DNA of 64,000 nt from Marinobacterium profundum. Its GTDB lineage: Bacteria; Pseudomonadota; Gammaproteobacteria; Pseudomonadales; Balneatricaceae. Under the pieces are notes generated by a model, which was given only the letters and a program-made list of their open reading frames with translations, did no database searches and was not told where the DNA came from. The position numbers were made by a program, and so were the translations under genes. Where the stretch lies: positions 1 to 64,000 of the forward strand of contig NZ_BCNS01000109.1 of the NCBI RefSeq assembly GCF_001528745.1, read 5' to 3'. Below are positions 36,977-45,314 of this stretch, piece by piece. Position 1 is the stretch's first letter. The number at the start of each line of letters is the position of its first letter.

Positions 36977-37120
36977 TTAACGATCCGGCAGGGTCACGTT
37001 CAGCTCAAGAATCGAGCAGTGATCGTTGTTTTCCAGCTGGATGTTTACGCTGTCTTGATCGATGGCGACGCCCTGCTCATATAAAGAGCCGGATCACATC
37101 GAGGATTTCCTGATGCATCT
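36977..37120 (-). pseudogene. Decayed copy 1 of the minE 3' end
   Basis: On the minus strand this repeats the last ~45 codons of minE (stop-codon end at 36977, CCGGCAGGG at 36985), matching the real gene closely up to GTCTTGATCGATGGCGACG. It then departs: the minE bases TATTTGCGA are replaced by CCCTGCTCATATAAAGAGCCG, which breaks the frame. It has no start codon or N-terminal half. The preceding 80 bp (from 36895, CTATCGACCAACACGCAG) are also part of the duplicated unit. Confidence 0.85.
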
Positions 37121-37208
37121 GTACATCTATCGACCAACACGCAGAAAGGGAGGTCCGAACCCCGAAATACAAGGCTCACACTACCCTTAATAGCCATTCT
37201 CGACCAGC

Positions 37209-37362
37209 TTAGCGGTCCGGCAGGGTCACGTTCAGCTCAAGGATCGAGCAGTGATCATTGTTTTCCAGCTGGATGTATACGCTTTCCTGGTCGATGGCTA
37301 CGCCCTGCTCATATAAAGAGCCGGATCACATCGAGGATTTCCTGCTGTTTTTTCGGCAGGTA
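37209..37362 (-). pseudogene. Decayed copy 2 of the minE 3' end
   Basis: Second tandem copy, 232 bp from copy 1 and 223 bp from the real minE 3' end. It carries the same CCCTGCTCATATAAAGAGCCG replacement as copy 1, so the two derive from one altered duplicate. It keeps a little more minE sequence, reaching the segment matching CGGCAGGTAGTC. Differences from minE in the first 84 bases number about five. The unit's own leader CTATCGACCAACACGCAG recurs at 37127. Confidence 0.85.
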
Positions 37363-37431
37363 GTCAAAAAACGCAGCGCAGAGCCCTCTCTACAAAGCTC
37401 AGGACTCACACCACTCTGACAGCTATCTTCG

Positions 37432-37686
37432 TTAGCGGTCCGGCAGGGTTACGTTCAGCTCAAGGATCGAGCAGTGATCATTGTTTTCCAGCTGGATGTT
37501 TACGCTGTCTTGGTCGATGGCGACGTATTTGCGAATCACATCGAGGATTTCCTGCTGCATCTGCGGCAGGTAGTCCGGTTGCTGGCGCTGTCCGCGTTCG
37601 TGTGCAACGATAATTTGCAGCCGCTCCTTGGCAACCGACGCAGACGAGTTCTTTGTTTTGCTGCGAAAGTAATCAAAAATGCTCAC
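37432..37686 (-). CDS. minE: Cell division topological specificity factor MinE
   Basis: An 84-residue MinE that drives pole-to-pole oscillation of MinCD and keeps the FtsZ ring at midcell. The N-terminal anti-MinCD helix region [31 protein letters not shown] is followed by the topological-specificity domain [43 protein letters not shown]. Start is GTG, with GGGAGGT upstream; its G is shared with the minD TAG stop, so translation is coupled. The operon is minC-minD-minE on the minus strand. Two decayed copies of this gene's 3' end lie downstream. Confidence 0.96.
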   Translation of the reverse strand: MSIFDYFRSKTKNSSASVAKERLQIIVAHERGQRQQPDYLPQMQQEILDVIRKYVAIDQDSVNIQLENNDHCSILELNVTLPDR

Positions 37687-38498
37687 TACTTACCTCCCAG
37701 CAGGCGTTTAAAGAATCCCTTTTTCTGCACTTCAAGGAAGCGATGTTCAACTACCTCGCCCAGCAAACGCGCCACGGCGTCGCTGTAGGCCTGACCGGCC
37801 TCTGTTTCCTGATCCAGTATCACCGGCATCCCCTGGTTTGAGGCCTTTAGCACGGCTTCAGACTCGGGAATAACACCGATCAGCGGGATCGCCAGAATAT
37901 CTTCGACGTCCTGCACGCTGAGCATTTCACCGGCCTGCACGCGGGCCGGGTTATAGCGGGTCAGCAGCAGATGCTCCTGCACCGGCTCTTCTCCGGCTTC
38001 CACACGACGGGTCTTGCTTTGCAGAATGCCCAGAATGCGATCGGAGTCACGTACCGAGGACACTTCCGGGTTGGTAACAACCACGGCGATATCGGCGTAG
38101 TAAAGCGCCATCTGGGCGCCCTTTTCGATCCCGGCCGGGGAGTCGCAGACGATGTAATCGAAATCACGGGACAGCTCGTTCAGCACCGCCTGTACGCCTT
38201 CCTGACTCAGGGCATCCTTGTCGCGGGTTTGAGAGGCCGGCAGTATGAACAGGTTCGGTGTGCGCTTGTCCTTGATCAGAGCCTGATTGAGTGTTGCTTC
38301 TTTGTTGATGACGTTAACGAAGTCATATACCACGCGCCGCTCGCAGCCCATGATCAGATCAAGGTTACGCAGGCCAACGTCAAAATCGATAATGGCGGTT
38401 TTAAAGCCCCGCAAGGCAAGACCTGTGCCGATGGCGGCGCTACTGGTCGTTTTGCCAACGCCCCCTTTGCCGGAGGTCACCACGATAATTTTAGCCAA
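37686..38498 (-). CDS. minD: Septum site-determining ATPase MinD
   Basis: Membrane-associated ATPase of the Min system, 270 residues. Deviant Walker A at 10-18 reads GKGGVGKTT. Other landmarks are [45 protein letters not shown] and the C-terminal amphipathic helix region [29 protein letters not shown]. The start is a TTG at 38498, which gives the canonical [22 protein letters not shown] precedes it on the coding strand. A longer frame to an ATG at 38549 overlaps the minC stop and adds an unrelated 17 residues. Confidence 0.95.
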   Translation of the reverse strand: MAKIIVVTSGKGGVGKTTSSAAIGTGLALRGFKTAIIDFDVGLRNLDLIMGCERRVVYDFVNVINKEATLNQALIKDKRTPNLFILPASQTRDKDALSQEGVQAVLNELSRDFDYIVCDSPAGIEKGAQMALYYADIAVVVTNPEVSSVRDSDRILGILQSKTRRVEAGEEPVQEHLLLTRYNPARVQAGEMLSVQDVEDILAIPLIGVIPESEAVLKASNQGMPVILDQETEAGQAYSDAVARLLGEVVEHRFLEVQKKGFFKRLLGGK

Positions 38499-38545
38499 CA
38501 CCCTCTCCTCAGTTCTGCCTGCTTCAGCCGGTTCGCGAGTATTCA

Positions 38546-39268
38546 TCAAAGCGCATCCACATGCAACGTGTCGTCTTGCAGATACACCTGTGACGGCGCC
38601 TTCCAGCTCAGTTCGCGCAGACTGTCGCTCAATTTAAAATTGCCGGCAACGGACACCAGTTCCGCTTCCAGACTCTGGCAAAAAATGCGCGCCTGTACAT
38701 CGCCCCGCACCCCCGCCAAAGCACGGCCCCTTAGAGGTCCGTAAACATGAATATGGCCATCGGCCAAAATCTCGGCACCTTCACTCACAGCGGCCATAAC
38801 AATCAGGTCGCTGCCCTCCGCGTACACCTGCTGACCAGAACGAATCGGGCGGGTAATAATTTTACTGGGGCGATGTACCAGTTTTTCCTCCACCACCGTA
38901 CGCACCACCACTTCAGGCTCAGGCACCGCGGATTCAGGCACAGGTGCACGTCCGCCCTGCCCGGCCGGAATCAGTACCAGCCCGGTAGCCTCAAGCACAT
39001 CCGCCAGCGCCGTCGGGGCACCCTTGAATGCCATGGGGCGCAGGCCGAAGTCACGGCACAGGGCGATCAATTCCGGAAAATCGATGGCCGGAGCATCCGC
39101 CTCGAGCTTTTCAAGACTGATGACTACCGGAGTCTGATGGAAAAACATCGGCGCCTGACGCACTTTGGCACTGAGCTCAGCACTGAAATCGGCACGGGAA
39201 TAGCGGTACAGCTCGAGTACGATCGCGGTTACAACACTTCCTTTTAACTGGAAGCTAAGTTGATTCAT
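38546..39268 (-). CDS. minC: Septum formation inhibitor MinC
   Basis: FtsZ polymerisation inhibitor, 240 residues. The N-terminal MinC domain (FQLKGSVVTAIVLELYRYSRADFSAELSAKVRQAPMFFHQTPVVISLEKL) is followed by a linker and the C-terminal beta-helix domain (VYAEGSDLIVMAAVSEGAEILADGHIHVYGPLRGRALAGVRGDVQARIF) that binds MinD and septal components. First gene of minCDE, 47 bp ahead of the minD start. Confidence 0.96.
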   Translation of the reverse strand: MNQLSFQLKGSVVTAIVLELYRYSRADFSAELSAKVRQAPMFFHQTPVVISLEKLEADAPAIDFPELIALCRDFGLRPMAFKGAPTALADVLEATGLVLIPAGQGGRAPVPESAVPEPEVVVRTVVEEKLVHRPSKIITRPIRSGQQVYAEGSDLIVMAAVSEGAEILADGHIHVYGPLRGRALAGVRGDVQARIFCQSLEAELVSVAGNFKLSDSLRELSWKAPSQVYLQDDTLHVDAL

Positions 39269-39350
39269 GCACCTGGTCCTTCTGCTGCGGCAGTGCGCCG
39301 GCCCTAAAGCCGGTTATTCTACTGAACTTGCGTCATCAAGGGATAGCAAC

Positions 39351-39584
39351 TTACAGCTGATGGTCGTGAATGAAGGCATTGAGGCTGTCATAGCTCCAGG
39401 CTGAGCCATCGGGACAGAGGTGGCCGTGCTCGTTAAGCTTGTCGACCATAACCTTGAGATTATCGCCTTTCTTGCGCAAACCCCTGACAAACCCAATGGC
39501 CTCGTCAATACGAAGCTGGCGCGCCGGATCCGGTGCCTCATTATCCTTCTTGCGTGTTACGACCACCTTGATTGATTTGCTCAT
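39351..39584 (-). CDS. Small conserved hypothetical protein
   Basis: A 77-residue protein (MSKSIKVVVTRKKDNEAPDPARQLRIDEAIGFVRGLRKKGDNLKVMVDKLNEHGHLCPDGSAWSYDSLNAFIHDHQL). The second half resembles the helical DNA-contacting module near the C-terminus of serine-recombinase-type proteins (leucine-rich helix, short turn, then a tryptophan and a second helix). It is far too short to be a recombinase, so a stand-alone DNA-binding or regulatory role is only a guess. No operon partner: it lies 83 bp upstream of minC on the same strand. Confidence 0.6.
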   Translation of the reverse strand: MSKSIKVVVTRKKDNEAPDPARQLRIDEAIGFVRGLRKKGDNLKVMVDKLNEHGHLCPDGSAWSYDSLNAFIHDHQL

Positions 39585-39675
39585 TCTGCGTTCCTGCGCT
39601 GATGATTATGGGCAATATAATGCCGTTTTAAGACGCAGGCGCGCAAGTCTGAGAAAGATCATGGGTAACCAGCAG

Positions 39676-39724
39676 GAAAAGGCAGGGGCAACAAGGGGCA
39701 AGGGGCAGGAGAAAAGGCAGGGGC
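39676..39724. repeat. 14-bp direct repeat in a G-rich intergenic tract
   Basis: GAAAAGGCAGGGGC occurs at 39676-39689 and again at 39711-39724, separated by the G-rich spacer AACAAGGGGCAAGGGGCAG. Runs of four guanines recur five times in about 45 bases on the plus strand, enough to consider G-quadruplex formation. It lies between the 77-residue gene and ppiC with no coding content. Confidence 0.55.
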
Positions 39725-39780
39725 TAGCAAACGAATATAAAAGCGCGGGACGGGCCACAAACGGATTAAGCACTCAACAG

Positions 39781-39803
39781 CCGGGCGCCATGGCGGCGCC
39801 CGG
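39781..39803 (-). terminator. GC-rich hairpin downstream of ppiC
   Basis: CCGGGCGCC (39781-39789) pairs with GGCGCCCGG (39795-39803) over a 5-base loop, 9 bp past the ppiC stop on the minus strand. The following bases on that strand (CTGTTGAGTGCTTAATCC) hold only short T runs. Confidence 0.55.
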
Positions 39804-39812
39804 TACGCAGGA

Positions 39813-40094
39813 TCAATCCTTGCGTGCGGTTACTTCCAGCAGGTGGTAACCGAACTGAGTCTTGACCGGACCCTGAACCGTGTTAAGCGGCGCGCTGAAT
39901 ACAACCTGGTCGAATTCAGGCACCATCTGGCCGCGGCCAAAGTTGCCCAGATCACCACCACGGGCGCCGGACGGGCAGTCGGAGAATTCGCGTGCCGCTG
40001 CGGCGAAATCGCCACCGGCTTCAATGCTGGCCTTCAGTTCCAGACATTTGGCTTCGCTTTTAACCAGGATGTGACGTGCACTTGCAGTTGCCAT
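39813..40094 (-). CDS. ppiC: Peptidyl-prolyl cis-trans isomerase C (parvulin)
   Basis: A 93-residue single-domain parvulin, the same size as E. coli PpiC. ARHILVKSEAKCLELKASIEAGGDFAAAAREFSDCPSGARGGDLGNFGRGQMVPEFDQVVFS and the closing VKTQFGYHLLEV are the family signature. It is cytoplasmic, without signal peptide. The start at 40094 (MATASARHILV) is preferred to a frame extending to 40175 because that lead is unrelated to parvulins. It follows the SlyD-type isomerase 81 bp downstream; two unrelated prolyl isomerases in tandem may form an operon. Confidence 0.95.
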   Translation of the reverse strand: MATASARHILVKSEAKCLELKASIEAGGDFAAAAREFSDCPSGARGGDLGNFGRGQMVPEFDQVVFSAPLNTVQGPVKTQFGYHLLEVTARKD

Positions 40095-40175
40095 GTTCGC
40101 TCCACTCGCTCTGTTGCGTTTGTCAGGCCCGTCAGCTTCGCCGATCAGAGCGTTGCTGACAACCTTTGGAATCAA

Positions 40176-40658
40176 TTAATGGTGATGACCGCCCACACCG
40201 TGGGCGTGGCCGTGGGAGACCTCTTCGGCACTGGCTGCGCGTACATCAGTGACTTCAACATCAAAGGTGATCGTCTTGCCCGCCAGTGGGTGGTTCGTAT
40301 CCACGGTCACCATAAACTTGCCAACCTTCAGAACCTGCACCTGGCGCGCGCCCTGGTCTGTCTTTACCGTGGCAACCATACCCGGGCGCCACTTTTTGGA
40401 ACCCTGCAGATGCTTGAGCGGAATGCGCTGCTCAGAGTCTTCAGTACGGGAACCGTAGGCATCTTCCGGTGCCAGGGTCACACTGAACACGTCACCAGCA
40501 CTGTGCCCTTCCAGCGCCTTTTCCAACCCGGCCATCATGTTCTGATGTCCGTGCAGGTACGCCATAGGGTCGCCCTTGCGGCTATTTTCCAGCTCGCTGC
40601 CATCGGCATCGTGCAGGTTGTAATGGAACTGCACCACGCAATCTTTGGTGATCTCCAT
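40176..40658 (-). CDS. slyD: SlyD-type FKBP peptidyl-prolyl isomerase
   Basis: A 160-residue FKBP-type isomerase with the SlyD insert-in-flap architecture. The first FKBP half VVQFHYNLHDADGSELENSRKGDPMAYLHGHQNMMAGLEKALEGHSAGD is followed by the chaperone insert (SEQRIPLKHLQGSKKWRPGMVATVKTD) and then VDTNHPLAGKTITFDVEVTDV. The C-terminus HGHAHGVGGHHH is a short His-rich metal-binding tail, much shorter than E. coli SlyD's. The start at 40658 (MEITKDCVVQF) is the conserved N-terminus. Fold chaperone; a nickel role as in E. coli is possible. Confidence 0.92.
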   Translation of the reverse strand: MEITKDCVVQFHYNLHDADGSELENSRKGDPMAYLHGHQNMMAGLEKALEGHSAGDVFSVTLAPEDAYGSRTEDSEQRIPLKHLQGSKKWRPGMVATVKTDQGARQVQVLKVGKFMVTVDTNHPLAGKTITFDVEVTDVRAASAEEVSHGHAHGVGGHHH

Positions 40659-40762
40659 CGAGTCACTCCCACCAGTTTTCAAAGCGCGCCAGTATCGTGC
40701 AAACACCGCCGACGGGCAAGTCCCGCCGGCAGTGTTTGCAAAAGCGCCAGCCTCTGAATATA

Positions 40763-42115
40763 TCAGTCGTCGTCGGTATCGGGCACCGGCGGTTTTTTGG
40801 TACGCAGCATGGGAGCAAAGCCATCATCCGAAACCACCTTGCTCTTGGCGCGTCCCGGCCTTGGCCGCTCGATAGTACCTTTGAGCTTGTTGCGCGCCTT
40901 GCGTCCCATGGGAGCTACTGCTGCCTGTACCGGCACACGCGGCGGCTTAACCGGCTCAGGCACCAGTCCCTTGAACTTGCCGACCATGCCGACAATGGTG
41001 GAATACTCGATATCCTGCTGCAGCATGCGACGGATTCGAGTCAGGCTGTCCCAGTCCTTGGGGCCTACCAGGGAAATGGCATCACCCTTGGCACCGGCGC
41101 GACCGGTACGGCCGATACGGTGCACATACTCTTCACTGTGCCGCGGCAGATCGAAGTTGATCACCAGTGACACGTTGAGCAGGTCGAGCCCGCGCGATGC
41201 CAGATCCGTTGTCACCAGCACCTGTTGCTGACCGCGACTGAAACCATCCATGATGCGATTACGTTCGCTCTGGGCCAGCTCACCGCTGAGCGCTGCAGTT
41301 TTAAGGCCGCGCTCACCGAGCCACTGGGCCAGGCGTTCGGTATCGCCGCGGGTAGCGGTGAAGATAATCACCTGCTGAAATTTTTCATCGTTCAGCAGAT
41401 GTGCCAGCAGTGCCTGCTTGTGATCCAGATGATCGCACAGGAAAAAGCGCTGGCGAATATCGTCATGGGGCCGGGTAATGGCATCAATGGCGATACGTTT
41501 GGGGTCCTTCAACAAATCACTGGCCAGGGTTTCAACTTCGGCATGATCCAGCGTGGCCGAGAACAGCAGCGTCTGGCGCAGGCGGTGATTGGCCGCCGTA
41601 TTGATCTGGCGTAGCTGTTCGGCAAAGCCCAGATCCAGCATGCGGTCAGCTTCATCCAGCACCAGCATCTCAAGGCCTGCCAGCACCAGGGTACGGGCGT
41701 CCAGGTGGTTCGCCAGACGCCCAGGAGTGGCGACGACAAAGTCCGGATCGCGCTTGAGCATCTTTTCCTGGTCGTTGAAGTTTTCGCCGCCCTGAATGAG
41801 CACACCCTTGAGCTGACTGCCCGCCAACAGGGATCGCAGCTGGCCATACACCTGGCCTGCCAGCTCCCGTGTGGGCACCAGAATGAGCACCCGCGGATCC
41901 CGCTTGGTGAGGGACTTGCGCTTGGTGACCCGCTGCAGGGCCGGTATCAGGTAGGCCAGCGTCTTGCCGGACCCCGTCTTGGAGGACGCAATCAGGTCAC
42001 GATCGTGAAGCGCAAACGGAATCGACTGCTGCTGAATTTCAGTCGCCTGAGTGAAATTCAGCTGTTCAAGCAACTTGAGCAGCCGTTTATCCAGGGGCAG
42101 ATCGGTGAATAGCAA
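40763..42115 (-). CDS. DEAD-box ATP-dependent RNA helicase
   Basis: A 450-residue DEAD-box helicase. Q motif LNFTQATEIQQQSIP, Walker [81 protein letters not shown] and [14 protein letters not shown] are all present. The C-terminus (FAPMLRTKKPPVPDTDDD) is short and ends in acidic residues. Within the DEAD family it is closest in layout to SrmB/RhlB-like enzymes, but I cannot decide which. It lies 65 bp from rapA, which runs in the same direction upstream. Confidence 0.93.
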   Translation of the reverse strand: MLFTDLPLDKRLLKLLEQLNFTQATEIQQQSIPFALHDRDLIASSKTGSGKTLAYLIPALQRVTKRKSLTKRDPRVLILVPTRELAGQVYGQLRSLLAGSQLKGVLIQGGENFNDQEKMLKRDPDFVVATPGRLANHLDARTLVLAGLEMLVLDEADRMLDLGFAEQLRQINTAANHRLRQTLLFSATLDHAEVETLASDLLKDPKRIAIDAITRPHDDIRQRFFLCDHLDHKQALLAHLLNDEKFQQVIIFTATRGDTERLAQWLGERGLKTAALSGELAQSERNRIMDGFSRGQQQVLVTTDLASRGLDLLNVSLVINFDLPRHSEEYVHRIGRTGRAGAKGDAISLVGPKDWDSLTRIRRMLQQDIEYSTIVGMVGKFKGLVPEPVKPPRVPVQAAVAPMGRKARNKLKGTIERPRPGRAKSKVVSDDGFAPMLRTKKPPVPDTDDD

Positions 42116-42180
42116 GGTTTAACTCCAATCAGGGGTAATGGCCGGCAACAGTGCCGACCAGGAATATGCGCGGCGTCTGG

Positions 42181-45042
42181 TCACTCAACCACCGCGATGC
42201 GCAGGGCATCAAGCTCAAGATGAACCAGATCAATCTGTGCCCGAACCTGCTCCAGCTGCTGTTCCAGCAAGGCAATTTCCTCATCACGAATGTTGGGATT
42301 TACCTGAGCCAGTGCGCGCATGCGAGTAATCTCGGCGCCCAGCAATTCGTCGGCCCGGGCGCGAGCCTGCTCACGCACCTGCTCATCCTGGGTAGCGGCC
42401 AGCGTTTCGGCCCGTTCCACCATCTCGGCAATCTGTGGCCTGGCATGGCTCACCAGTGACTGGGCCGTGCGGCGCCCGACACGTTCGGCCAGCTTGTTGA
42501 GGTGGCCATGGGCGATAATGCCACTGAGGTTATTGCCGTTGTTATCAAACACCAGGCGCACCGAGTGCTGCCCCAGATAACGCTGCATCTGCAAGGCGCG
42601 CGGCGCTGTGCAACGCAGGTTGAAAAAGGCTTCGAGCAACAGAGTGCCCGGCGGCAGCGGCGGCAGCTTGAGGCTGCACAGCGCCGTATTGCCAAACTCG
42701 CCATCGCTGATCAGCTCCATGGAGCCACTCACCAGCGGATGCTCCCAGGTAAGAAACTGCATGTCCTCGCGGGACAGCGCCAGGGCGCGCTGGAAGGTAG
42801 CGGTAATGCCATCCTCCGGCAGACCCGGCAGGCTCGACACCGGCATATGATTGCCCGGATGCAGCACCATGCTGTCGGGACCATGGGTCTGCTGCTCGAC
42901 GCCGAACAGGTCGAACACCCGTTCCATGTAACCGGCCAGCTCCAGTGATCGGGACGCTTCGGCCACATGTTCGATCATGCGCGCGGCGGGCTCGGGCTGG
43001 CAGGAATTAAGTTCCAGCAAACGATCGCGCCCGGCCTGCAGCTGCTCCAGCAGCTCGTCGGCACGGTGGCGCGTGTCGTCCAGCAACTGCTGCAACTGTT
43101 CTTCGTCGTAGCACAGCAGCAGCTCGCGCAGGGCCGGTGCGAACTGCTGGAACAGCGCCTGGCCTGCCGGGCTGCAACGCTTGAATGCATTGATGCCCAG
43201 GTCAAACCAGTTCAGCAGTACCGCCTGCGGACTCTCCTCGAAATAGGGCACGTGAATCTGCACATCATTGCGCTGGCCGATACGGTCCAGGCGGCCAATG
43301 CGCTGCTCCAGCAAGTCAGGGTTAAGCGGCAGATCAAACAGCACCAGATGATGGGCAAACTGGAAGTTACGCCCTTCACTGCCGATTTCCGAGCAGATCA
43401 GCACCTGGGCACTGTCGTCTTCATCGGCAAAGTAGGCGGCGGCGCGGTCACGTTCCAGCAGGCTCATGCCTTCATGGAAGACAGCCGCCTTGACACCCTC
43501 AAACAGACGCAGCTGTTTTTCCAGCGCCCTGGCCGTGTTCTTGCGCGCACAGATCACCAGCGTCTTGTCTGCGCGGTGTTCACGCAGCCACTCGGAGAGC
43601 CATTCGACACGCGGATCCCAGTCGAGCCAGTCTTCGTCAAAGCCGGCTTCGGGATGCAATACGGCCTCAAGATTAGTGTCTACCAGCACGTCGGCGTAGG
43701 CTTCTGGCTGCACCAGTGGATAACGGTAAAGTTCGCGTTTGGGGAAGCCCTGGACGCCGTCGCGGGTATTGCGAAACAGCACCCTGCCGGTGCCGTGGCG
43801 ATCCAGCAGACTGGCGATGGCATCGGTGACCAGATGAGCAATATCGCCGTCTTCCAGCTCTGCGCGCAACGGCGCCAGTGCTGTTTCGCCCAGATAGTGT
43901 TCCAGCGAGGCCAGCAATTCAGGCGCATCACGCAGCTGAGCAAGTACATCTTCAGCCTGCAGTCGCTGCACCAGATTACTGATGGTACGGTACTCGGACT
44001 CTTCGTCGCGAAACGCCTGCAAGTCGTGGTAGCGATCCGGATCCAGCAGACGCAGGCGCGCAAAGTGACCGTCCTGGCCGAGCTGTTCGGGCGTCGCAGT
44101 CAGCAGCAGCAGGCCGGGAATGGCCTTGGCCAGGGATTCGATAACGTTGTAGCTATGGCTCGCCGCTTCTTCGCTCCAGCCCAGATGATGGGCCTCATCA
44201 ACCACCAGCAGATCCCAACCCGCTTCCATGGCGGCACGATGACGCTCGTCATCGCCGGTCAGGAAGGACAGGCTGCAGAGCACCAGCTGGGCGCTCTCGA
44301 AGGGATTGCCTTCACCGGCCGCTTCCAGCGCCACACAGCGCAGCGGATCCAGAATGCTGAATCGCAGATTGAAGCGACGCAACATTTCCACCAGCCACTG
44401 ATGCACAAGGCTATCGGGCACCACTATCAGCACGCGCTGGGCACGGCCGCTGCACAGCAGCTGATGCATGATCAGACCGGCTTCCACGGTTTTGCCAAGC
44501 CCGACCTCATCGGCCAGCAACACGCGCTGCACGGGGCGGCGCGCCACCTGGCTGGCGATAAAATACTGATGCGGCAGCAGCTGTACCCGCCCGCCGAGCA
44601 GACCATAGGCCTCGGACTGACGATGGCGCTGCAAATGCTCCTGGGTATCGACCCGCAGCAGGAAAGCGCTGTTCTTGTCGACCTGACCTGCGAACAGGCG
44701 ATCCTGGGGCTTGCTAAAACGTACGCGACTGTCGAGTTCAAGTTCGGCCAGCGTCAGGCTTTCGCCGTGCTGATCGGTGCCGTGATAGAAAAGACAGCCA
44801 TTCAGCTCCTGACGCTCGGTGATCTGAAGTTCGATACCAGAAGTGGTACGAACCTTGTCGCCCACCGGGTATTCGACACGGCTCAGCGGCGCATTGGTCA
44901 CTGCATAGGTGCGCTGTTCTTCGACTGCCGGGAAATTAAGGGTGACGCTACGCCCTGCCTGCTCGACTACAACACCGAGCCCAAGCTCCGATTCCGTGTT
45001 GCTTATCCAGCGCTGACCAGGGGAAAACTGCGGCCTTGACAA
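42181..45042 (-). CDS. rapA: RNA polymerase-associated helicase RapA
   Basis: SWI2/SNF2-family ATPase that recycles RNA polymerase. 953 residues (E. coli RapA is 968). An N-terminal tudor-like segment (FSPGQRWISNTESELGLGVVVEQAGRSVTLNFPAVEEQRTYA) binds polymerase. Helicase motifs follow: Walker A LLADEVGLGKTVEAGLIMHQLL near residue 179, DEAH in VVDEAHHLGWSEE near 282, LLTATPEQLGQDGHF, ICSEIGSEGRNFQFAHHLVLFDLP and RIGRLDRIGQ. The C-terminal RapA domain is complete. It is divergent from the DEAD-box gene at 45315. Confidence 0.96.
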   Translation of the reverse strand: MSRPQFSPGQRWISNTESELGLGVVVEQAGRSVTLNFPAVEEQRTYAVTNAPLSRVEYPVGDKVRTTSGIELQITERQELNGCLFYHGTDQHGESLTLAELELDSRVRFSKPQDRLFAGQVDKNSAFLLRVDTQEHLQRHRQSEAYGLLGGRVQLLPHQYFIASQVARRPVQRVLLADEVGLGKTVEAGLIMHQLLCSGRAQRVLIVVPDSLVHQWLVEMLRRFNLRFSILDPLRCVALEAAGEGNPFESAQLVLCSLSFLTGDDERHRAAMEAGWDLLVVDEAHHLGWSEEAASHSYNVIESLAKAIPGLLLLTATPEQLGQDGHFARLRLLDPDRYHDLQAFRDEESEYRTISNLVQRLQAEDVLAQLRDAPELLASLEHYLGETALAPLRAELEDGDIAHLVTDAIASLLDRHGTGRVLFRNTRDGVQGFPKRELYRYPLVQPEAYADVLVDTNLEAVLHPEAGFDEDWLDWDPRVEWLSEWLREHRADKTLVICARKNTARALEKQLRLFEGVKAAVFHEGMSLLERDRAAAYFADEDDSAQVLICSEIGSEGRNFQFAHHLVLFDLPLNPDLLEQRIGRLDRIGQRNDVQIHVPYFEESPQAVLLNWFDLGINAFKRCSPAGQALFQQFAPALRELLLCYDEEQLQQLLDDTRHRADELLEQLQAGRDRLLELNSCQPEPAARMIEHVAEASRSLELAGYMERVFDLFGVEQQTHGPDSMVLHPGNHMPVSSLPGLPEDGITATFQRALALSREDMQFLTWEHPLVSGSMELISDGEFGNTALCSLKLPPLPPGTLLLEAFFNLRCTAPRALQMQRYLGQHSVRLVFDNNGNNLSGIIAHGHLNKLAERVGRRTAQSLVSHARPQIAEMVERAETLAATQDEQVREQARARADELLGAEITRMRALAQVNPNIRDEEIALLEQQLEQVRAQIDLVHLELDALRIAVVE

Positions 45043-45314
45043 TGTACTTTACTCGCTTTCACTGCTGAATGTTTTAGGCTGCGCATAATAGGTGCTGGGG
45101 GCTCTGTGAACAAGTCGCAACGCGCCTTGATACCGCCAGCGCGACTTGCAGCCGCACCCAATCACCCTGTGCGCCCCCGTCTGCCCAGTTAACGACAAAC
45201 GACAGGCGCTGGCACAACCTGACCAAAGCTGCAAAATTAATAGGCGCCCGTGACGGCGCTTTTGCGGTATTCTATGCAGCCATTCAAACAGTCTAGCTGG
45301 CGAACCCCCGAACG

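Noticed and set aside
36895-37431. A possible second minE or minE paralogue
   Set aside because: Only the 3' third is present in each copy, with no start codon and an altered block that breaks the frame.
42967-45039. A 690-codon open frame antisense to rapA
   Set aside because: Contained within rapA, with composition typical of a shadow frame and no recognisable domain.
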